A DNA stretch of 9,537 nucleotides from JAAYZM01 sp964510785 (GTDB taxonomy: Bacteria > Actinomycetota > Actinomycetes > Actinomycetales > Cellulomonadaceae), in assembly GCA_964510785.1 (NCBI GenBank), contig CAZECM010000105.1:1-9537 (forward strand), written 5' to 3'. The notes below the pieces were generated by a model, which saw nothing but the letters and a program-made list of their open reading frames with translations, was not told where the DNA came from and searched no databases. Positions 5,591 through 9,537 of this stretch are shown here, in pieces. Position numbers and translations under genes: made by a program. The stretch's first letter is position 1. Every line of letters starts with the position of its first letter.

Positions 5591-7815
5591 GACTTGCCCT
5601 TCGCGAGGCGTCCCGGCCACCAGCTCGCCCGTCCGATGTCGTGGACGAGCGCGGGGACGAGCAACGAGCGTACGACGAACGTGTCGACGAGGACCCCGAG
5701 CGCGACGAGGAAGGCGAGCTGGGCGAGGAACAGCAGCGGCACGATGCCGAGCGCCGCGAACGTCGTCGCGAGGACGATGCCGGCCGACGTGATGACCGAG
5801 CCCGTGACGGCGAGGCCGCGCGTGACCCCGGCCCGCGTGCCCAGCACCGCCGCCTCCTCCCGCACGCGCGACATGAGGAAGATCGAGTAGTCGACACCGA
5901 GCGCGATGAGGAAGCAGAACGCGTACAGCGGCACCACCGCGTCGACGCCCGGGAACCTGAAGACGTACCGGAACAGCACTGCGGCGACGCCCACGGTGGC
6001 GAGGAAGGACAGCACGTTCGCGGCCATGAGGAGCACCGGCGTCAGGATCGAGCGCAGCAGCAGGCACAGGATGAGGAAGATGACGAGCAGCACGGCCGGG
6101 ACGATCACCATGAGGTCGCGGGCGGCGGCGTCGGCCGTGTCCGCTCGTTCGGCGGAGGAGCCGCCGACGAGCACCGAACCGTCGACGTCGTCGAGCGCGA
6201 GACGCAGCGCGCGGATCGTCTCGACCGCCTCGACCGAGTCCGCGGAACCGGTGGTCTGCACGTCGATGCGCACCCGCCCGTCGACCACCACGACCTCGGC
6301 GTCCGGCGACCGCGGACCGGCCCGTTCGCCCGTGTACGGCGTGACCGAGGCGACGCCGGGCACGGCCTCGGCTGCGGCGACGATCGCGTCGAGCTCGTCC
6401 ACGGGGGCGATGAGCGTCGCGGGCTGCACCGCACCGGCCGGGAAGTGCTCGGCGAGGACCTCCTGCCCCTCGACGGCCTCGACCGGGGTGAGGAAGAGGT
6501 CGGTCTCCGAGGTGCCGCCCGGCTGGAGCAGGGGCGCGAAGGCTGCCAGCGCGGCGAGGGCGATGGCCGTCGTGATCCATACCCTGCGAGCGCGCCGGGC
6601 GACCCAGGAGGACACCCGGAGCCAGAGCCGCGAGACCGCCTCGGCGCCGGCACCCGAACCTTGGCCGACGGCGACGTCGCTCTCCTGTCCGTCGCCGTCG
6701 GCCACCCCGGGCGCGTCGACGCGGCGCGGCCAGAACCAGAACCTCGCGCGCCGCCCGCCCAGGAGCAGCACCGCGGGGAGCAGGGTGAGCGCCGAGAGGT
6801 ACGCGCCGACGATGCCGATCGCTGCGACGGGTCCGAGCGACCGGTTCGTGGCGAGGTCGGAGAGCAGGAGGCACAGCAAGCCGGCGATGACGGTCGCGGC
6901 GGAGGCCGTGACGGGCTCGATCGTGCCGCGCACCGCGCGCCACATCGCCGCGCTCGGCACCGGCTCGTGCTGCAGCTCCTCGCGGTAGCGCGCGACGAGG
7001 AGGAGCGAGTAGTCGACGCTCGCACCCACCACGAGGATCGACAGGATGCCCTGGGTCTGGCCGTTGAGGACGAGCACGCCGGCGAGCGTGAGCTCGTAGA
7101 CGACGAGTCCCGCGAGGCACAGGCCGAAGACGGCGGTGCCGATCACCGCGAGGGGCAGCAGCGGGGAGCGGTAGACGAGGAAGAGGATCACGAGGACGGC
7201 GATCAGTGCGACGGCCAGCAGCACGCCGTCGATCGCGCCGAAGGCTGCCACGAGGTCCGCGATGAACCCCGCGGGCCCCGTGAGCCATGACTCGAGCCCC
7301 GAGCCGTCGAACTGCTCGCTCGCGGCCGTCCGGACGACGTCGACGACGGCACGGCTGCCCCGCTCCCCCTCGGTGAGCGTCGTGTCCGCCGCCTCACCGT
7401 CGAGCGAGAGGGTCACGAGCAGCGCCTCGCTGTCCTCGGACGGGATCACGAACGGATCGGCGGCGAAGGTGTCGCCCACCGTCTGCAGCGCGTCGCCCGC
7501 GACCTGCCCTGGGAGCTCGAGCTGTGCGAGCGAGGCCGCGAACTCCTGCGCGACGGCGAGCTGTTCCTCGGTGATCTGGCCGTCACCGCGCAGCACCACG
7601 AGGCCCGGCAGGATCCGCTCGTCCGTGAACGCCTCGGCCGCCTCCGCCGCGCGCGTGGACTCGGCGCTCAGCGGAAGGAAGCTCGCCTGGTCGTTGGTGG
7701 TGACCTGGCTGAGCCTGCCTTGCGCCATCCCGCCGAGATAGCCGATGCCGAGCCACACGACGAGGAGGGCGGCGATGACGGGGCGCACCCAGCGGGCACG
7801 GGAAGGTTGTGGCAC
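5587..7815 (-). CDS. MMPL/RND-family membrane transporter
   Basis: This 742-residue inner-membrane protein has the repeated RND/MMPL layout. It has a first membrane helix (about 12-30) and an outer loop (about 31-190). A five-helix bundle starts near 197, and a hydrophilic cytoplasmic linker (about 355-405) leads to a seventh helix near 410. A second outer loop (about 431-575) and a second bundle follow. The signature GxxVDYS occurs in both halves, as GASVDYSLLL (Asp268) and GVDYSIFLMSR (Asp642). Relatives export lipids, siderophores or drugs using proton flux; the cargo cannot be inferred. The start is a GTG at 7815 that directly precedes the first helix. There is no Shine-Dalgarno, but a -10-like CATAAT sits 6 nt upstream. 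It is the first gene of the leftward unit and shares ATGA with the oxidoreductase. Confidence 0.95.
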   Translation of the reverse strand: MPQPSRARWVRPVIAALLVVWLGIGYLGGMAQGRLSQVTTNDQASFLPLSAESTRAAEAAEAFTDERILPGLVVLRGDGQITEEQLAVAQEFAASLAQLELPGQVAGDALQTVGDTFAADPFVIPSEDSEALLVTLSLDGEAADTTLTEGERGSRAVVDVVRTAASEQFDGSGLESWLTGPAGFIADLVAAFGAIDGVLLAVALIAVLVILFLVYRSPLLPLAVIGTAVFGLCLAGLVVYELTLAGVLVLNGQTQGILSILVVGASVDYSLLLVARYREELQHEPVPSAAMWRAVRGTIEPVTASAATVIAGLLCLLLSDLATNRSLGPVAAIGIVGAYLSALTLLPAVLLLGGRRARFWFWPRRVDAPGVADGDGQESDVAVGQGSGAGAEAVSRLWLRVSSWVARRARRVWITTAIALAALAAFAPLLQPGGTSETDLFLTPVEAVEGQEVLAEHFPAGAVQPATLIAPVDELDAIVAAAEAVPGVASVTPYTGERAGPRSPDAEVVVVDGRVRIDVQTTGSADSVEAVETIRALRLALDDVDGSVLVGGSSAERADTADAAARDLMVIVPAVLLVIFLILCLLLRSILTPVLLMAANVLSFLATVGVAAVLFRYVFRFPGVDAVVPLYAFCFLIALGVDYSIFLMSRVREEAAVLGTRAGVTRGLAVTGSVITSAGIVLATTFAALGIVPLLFLAQLAFLVALGVLVDTFVVRSLLVPALVHDIGRASWWPGRLAKGKS
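5597..5602 (-). promoter_or_regulatory. Shine-Dalgarno of the oxidoreductase gene
   Basis: GAAGGG, on the - strand, lies 6 nt before the ATG at 5590 and inside the last codons of the transporter gene. It selects this start over the long upstream open frame and fits re-initiation at the ATGA junction. Confidence 0.65.
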
Positions 7816-7821
7816 CTCGCG

Positions 7822-7827
7822 ATTATG
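7822..7827 (-). promoter_or_regulatory. Candidate -10 element of the transporter unit (leaderless start)
   Basis: On the - strand CATAAT is followed by 6 nt and then the GTG at 7815, so transcription could begin at the start codon itself. It is AT-rich in a GC-rich setting. I see no convincing -35, and no Shine-Dalgarno precedes the GTG. Confidence 0.5.
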
Positions 7828-7888
7828 GCTGAAGTCACACCGGTCCGCGGGGCGGGATCCTGCGGCGCGGGCGGCACGCGAGCGGGGT

Positions 7889-7894
7889 TAGCCT
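7889..7894 (+). promoter_or_regulatory. Candidate -10 element of lipB (leaderless start)
   Basis: TAGCCT fits the actinobacterial TAnnnT pattern and ends 6 nt before the lipB ATG, the spacing expected for a leaderless transcript. No Shine-Dalgarno is present at a usable distance and no clear -35 is visible. The element lies in the 85-bp divergent gap shared with the transporter promoter. Confidence 0.55.
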
Positions 7895-7900
7895 GGGGCG

Positions 7901-8569
7901 ATGGACATCGTGGAGCTGGATCTCGGGAGCCGGCTGCGGGAGTACCGCCCCGTCTGGGAGCTCCAGCGCGAGACCCTCGAGGCCGTCGCCGCCGGCACCC
8001 GGCCCGACACCGTGTATCTCGTCGAGCACGAGCCGGTGTACACGGCGGGCAAGCGCACCGCCTCGTGGGAGCGGCCCACCGACGGCACGCCCGTCGTCGA
8101 CGTCGACCGCGGGGGGCGCATCACGTGGCACGGGCCCGGCCAGCTGGTCGGCTACCCGATCGTGCGCCTCGCCGAACCGATCGACGTCGTCGCGTACGTA
8201 CGCGCTCTCGAGGACGCCCTCGTCGCGACGTGCGCGGACCTCGGGCTCGGCGCGATCCGCGTCGAGGGACGCTCGGGCGTGTGGTTCGCCGCCGACGGCG
8301 CACGTCAGGAGCGCAAGGTCGCCGCGATCGGGGTTCGGGTCGCCCGTGGCGTGACGATGCACGGGTTCGCGCTCAACTGCGACGTCGACCTCGGGGTCTA
8401 CTCCTCGATCATCCCGTGCGGCATCCCGGACGCGGACACCACCTCGCTCAGCGCGGAGCTGGGCCGCTCCGTGACGATCGCCGAGGTCGTCCCCCTCGTG
8501 ACGGGCCACCTCGAGCGCGTCCTGGCGCCGTTGCGCGCCTCGACCCGGGACCTCGCCGTCTCGGGCTAG
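7901..8569 (+). CDS. lipB: Lipoyl(octanoyl) transferase
   Basis: LipB moves an octanoyl group from acyl carrier protein to the lysine of lipoyl domains or GcvH, the first step of lipoate assembly in the cytoplasm. The 222-residue protein has all family marks. The RGGRITWHGPGQ motif begins at Arg70, with His77 inside it. The general-base lysine is Lys139 (RKVAAIG) and the acyl-thioester cysteine is Cys173 (IPCGIP). The 34-residue gap between Lys and Cys equals that of E. coli LipB (135 and 169). The ATG start directly follows a -10-like hexamer, suggesting a leaderless mRNA. Its substrates, the two E2 lipoyl domains, are encoded upstream, and lipA follows after one inverted gene. The stop codon overlaps that of the opposite-strand flavodoxin gene. 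Confidence 0.97.
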   Translation: MDIVELDLGSRLREYRPVWELQRETLEAVAAGTRPDTVYLVEHEPVYTAGKRTASWERPTDGTPVVDVDRGGRITWHGPGQLVGYPIVRLAEPIDVVAYVRALEDALVATCADLGLGAIRVEGRSGVWFAADGARQERKVAAIGVRVARGVTMHGFALNCDVDLGVYSSIIPCGIPDADTTSLSAELGRSVTIAEVVPLVTGHLERVLAPLRASTRDLAVSG

Positions 8570-9072
8570 CCCTGCCGGAACGCGGGACTCGCGAGGTCGT
8601 CGGCGATCTCGAGCGCCCAGGAGCGCACCTCGTCGAAGTCGCGGTAGTCGCCGTAGTTCGCCCCCACGAGGGAGACGACGGCGCGCTCGCGCATCCCGAG
8701 CTCGCCGCGGTCCGCGCGGCCGTCGAACTCGCGGAAGCCACGCGGTCGCAGCCGCTCGAGCAGCTCGTCCATCCCCTCGACGGAACCGCGGGGCACGCCC
8801 TTCGTGCCGAGCGGCCCCGACCAGAACACCCACAGCGGGGTCGCGGCCAGGGTTCCCGCGTGCCGTTCCACGAGCTCGCGGACGGCGGACACCCACCGGC
8901 CGTAGTAGATGGCGGAACCGAGGATCATCGCCTCGAAGCCCATCGTGCTCGTGAAGTCGTCCGGATCGCGGTGGACCACCTCGTGCCCTGCCTCGGTGAG
9001 CACCTCACCGATGGCCTCGCCGATCTCCTGCGTCGCTCCGTGGCGTGAACCGACCACCATGAGGATCCGCAT
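8566..9072 (-). CDS. Flavodoxin-domain protein (HemG-like)
   Basis: This 168-residue cytoplasmic protein has a flavodoxin fold and probably binds FMN for one- or two-electron transfer. Right after the start, VVGSRHGATQEI (7-18) is the FMN-phosphate loop with Ser9, Gly12 and Thr14. LGSAIYYGRW is the second flavin-contacting region, and NYGDYRDFDEVRSWA near the end resembles the tail of HemG-type menaquinone-dependent protoporphyrinogen oxidases and related actinobacterial proteins. It is somewhat longer than a minimal flavodoxin. The ATG at 9072 is chosen because GGAGG lies 8 nt upstream; a GTG at 9081 is in frame but overlaps that Shine-Dalgarno. It is transcribed away from lipA and into the end of lipB. 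HemG activity is not proven by these motifs, and a role as electron donor is equally possible. Confidence 0.88.
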   Translation of the reverse strand: MRILMVVGSRHGATQEIGEAIGEVLTEAGHEVVHRDPDDFTSTMGFEAMILGSAIYYGRWVSAVRELVERHAGTLAATPLWVFWSGPLGTKGVPRGSVEGMDELLERLRPRGFREFDGRADRGELGMRERAVVSLVGANYGDYRDFDEVRSWALEIADDLASPAFRQG

Positions 9073-9080
9073 CGCACCCA

Positions 9081-9085
9081 CCTCC
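9081..9085 (-). promoter_or_regulatory. Shine-Dalgarno of the flavodoxin gene
   Basis: GGAGG, on the - strand, is 8 nt before the ATG at 9072. It decides the start against the in-frame GTG at 9081, which lies within the Shine-Dalgarno itself. Confidence 0.75.
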
Positions 9086-9183
9086 AGGCCCGACGCCGAG
9101 GCGACGCCGGCTCGCTTCCAGCGTGGACCCGCTCACTGCGCGCCAGGTGGGCCCCTGGTCCCTGGTGCGTGCCTCTCGTCACA

Positions 9184-9206
9184 TTGCCGGCAAGCAGCGT
9201 GCACGC
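9184..9206. promoter_or_regulatory. Paired 10-bp palindromes, candidate operator upstream of lipA
   Basis: TTGCCGGCAA (9184-9193) and GCGTGCACGC (9197-9206) are both perfect palindromes, separated by 3 bp. GCGTGC recurs at 9210-9215, giving an additional GCACGC-gcg-GCGTGC inverted repeat at 9201-9215. They cover the expected -35 region of the lipA promoter, where a repressor or activator could bind. Chance is possible in such GC-rich DNA. Confidence 0.35.
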
Positions 9207-9220
9207 GCGGCGTGCTCACG

Positions 9221-9226
9221 TAGAGT
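9221..9226 (+). promoter_or_regulatory. Candidate -10 element of lipA (leaderless start)
   Basis: TAGAGT fits TAnnnT and ends 7 nt before the lipA GTG, with no Shine-Dalgarno between. The spacing suggests a transcript that starts at or next to the GTG. No -35 consensus is visible. Confidence 0.55.
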
Positions 9227-9233
9227 GGCTCGC

Positions 9234-9537
9234 GTGACGATTGCTCCCGAGGGTCGCAAGATGCTGCGGGTCGAGGCCCGCAATGCCGAGACCCCGATCG
9301 AGAAGAAGCCCGAGTGGATCCGCACGCGCGCCACGATGGGTCCCGAGTACAACGAGCTCAAGGGGCTCGTGAAGCGCGAGGGCCTGCACACCGTGTGTGA
9401 AGAAGCGGGCTGTCCCAACATCTTCGAGTGCTGGGAAGACCGCGAGGCGACGTTCCTCATCGGCGGCGACCAGTGCACGCGTCGCTGCGACTTCTGCCAG
9501 ATCGACACGGGCAAGCCCGCCGACTTCGACGCCGACG
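9234..9537 (+). CDS. lipA: Lipoyl synthase (radical SAM), 5' part only
   Basis: The first 101 residues of LipA are present and the rest lies beyond the window end. LipA inserts two sulfurs into protein-bound octanoyl chains, giving lipoyl groups on E2 and GcvH. Both iron-sulfur ligand sets are visible: the auxiliary-cluster motif CX4CX5C as Cys55, Cys60 and Cys66 (CEEAGCPNIFEC), and the radical-SAM CX3CX2C motif as Cys81, Cys85 and Cys88 (CTRRCDFC). The usual N-terminal RKPEWIR-type segment appears here as KKPEWIRTRA (24-33). The GTG at 9234 is the start because it opens the conserved N-terminus and follows a -10-like hexamer at leaderless spacing. LipB, which supplies its octanoylated substrate, is encoded 664 bp upstream beyond the inverted flavodoxin gene. 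Confidence 0.97.
   Translation, partial: MTIAPEGRKMLRVEARNAETPIEKKPEWIRTRATMGPEYNELKGLVKREGLHTVCEEAGCPNIFECWEDREATFLIGGDQCTRRCDFCQIDTGKPADFDAD

Larger units (their letters stand above)
9073..9233. other. Divergent intergenic region, flavodoxin / lipA
   Basis: This 161-bp gap is the longest non-coding stretch in the window. From the left it holds the flavodoxin Shine-Dalgarno and a G/C-rich stretch with a weak CCAGG...CCTGG inverted repeat near 9142-9157. Two exact 10-bp palindromes and the lipA -10-like hexamer follow. I see no clear -10 for the flavodoxin gene and no small gene. Confidence 0.7.

Noticed and set aside
5591..7288. Upstream extension of the oxidoreductase frame to about 909 codons on the - strand
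   Set aside because: The extra part lies over the transporter gene in another frame and translates to Arg/Gly/Ala-rich text with no domain. The Rossmann fold begins at the ATG at 5590, which has its own Shine-Dalgarno.
5641..7290. 549-codon open frame on the + strand opposite the transporter gene
   Set aside because: The translation is a low-complexity Arg/Asp/Glu/His mixture typical of the antisense of GC-rich genes. The - strand carries a clear MMPL protein with both DYS signatures.
7720..9048. 442-codon + strand open frame across lipB and the flavodoxin gene
   Set aside because: It is in a different frame from lipB, has no domain, and is explained by lack of stop codons in GC-rich DNA.
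9142..9157. CCAGG...CCTGG inverted repeat as a terminator
   Set aside because: The stem is only 5 bp, there is no T-tract, and it lies between divergent promoters rather than after a gene end.
9179..9514. 111-codon - strand open frame opposite lipA
   Set aside because: The + strand encodes LipA with both cysteine motifs; the opposite frame has no recognisable features.

Overview
The window is about 9.5 kb of very GC-rich DNA with strong G/C preference at third codon positions, GTG as well as ATG starts, and genes packed on both strands with little intergenic space. The gene set and order point to a high-GC Gram-positive (Actinomycetota). A Micrococcales-type genome (Cellulomonas/Promicromonospora relatives) is my best guess, but that level is inference.

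The backbone is a lipoate and 2-oxoacid dehydrogenase block read on the + strand: the 3' end of dihydrolipoamide dehydrogenase (E3, 1-454), the two-lipoyl-domain E2 acyltransferase (496-2229), a TIGR01777-type SDR epimerase-like protein (2240-3151), lipoyl(octanoyl) transferase lipB (7901-8569) and the 5' part of lipoyl synthase lipA (9234-9537, cut by the window end). LipB and LipA make the lipoyl groups that E2 carries on two lysines, and E3 re-oxidises them, so the block holds enzyme, cofactor synthesis and cofactor recycling. The order E2 - epimerase - lipB - lipA is the one I recall from Mycobacterium tuberculosis (Rv2215-Rv2218).

Two sets of - strand genes interrupt this backbone. Between the epimerase gene and lipB lies a leftward unit of three: an MMPL/RND membrane transporter (5587-7815), a Gfo/Idh/MocA oxidoreductase coupled to it by an ATGA overlap (4559-5590), and a membrane-anchored protein-kinase-fold protein with degenerate catalytic motifs (3120-4496). 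Between lipB and lipA lies a leftward flavodoxin-like gene (8566-9072).

Regulation can be read mainly at the divergent gaps. The transporter, lipB and lipA each have a -10-like hexamer only 6-7 nt before the start codon and no Shine-Dalgarno, which suggests leaderless transcripts. The E2, oxidoreductase and flavodoxin genes have recognisable Shine-Dalgarno sequences. Two 10-bp palindromes lie just upstream of the lipA -10. A DnaA-box-like 9-mer sits in the short gap upstream of the kinase-like gene. Convergent gene pairs overlap at their 3' ends (32 bp and 4 bp), so there is no room for ordinary intergenic terminators. No gap exceeds about 165 bp, and I found no RNA gene, mobile element or CRISPR array. 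I see no wholly new system; the best leads are the degenerate kinase, the flavodoxin beside lipA, and the shared leaderless architecture.
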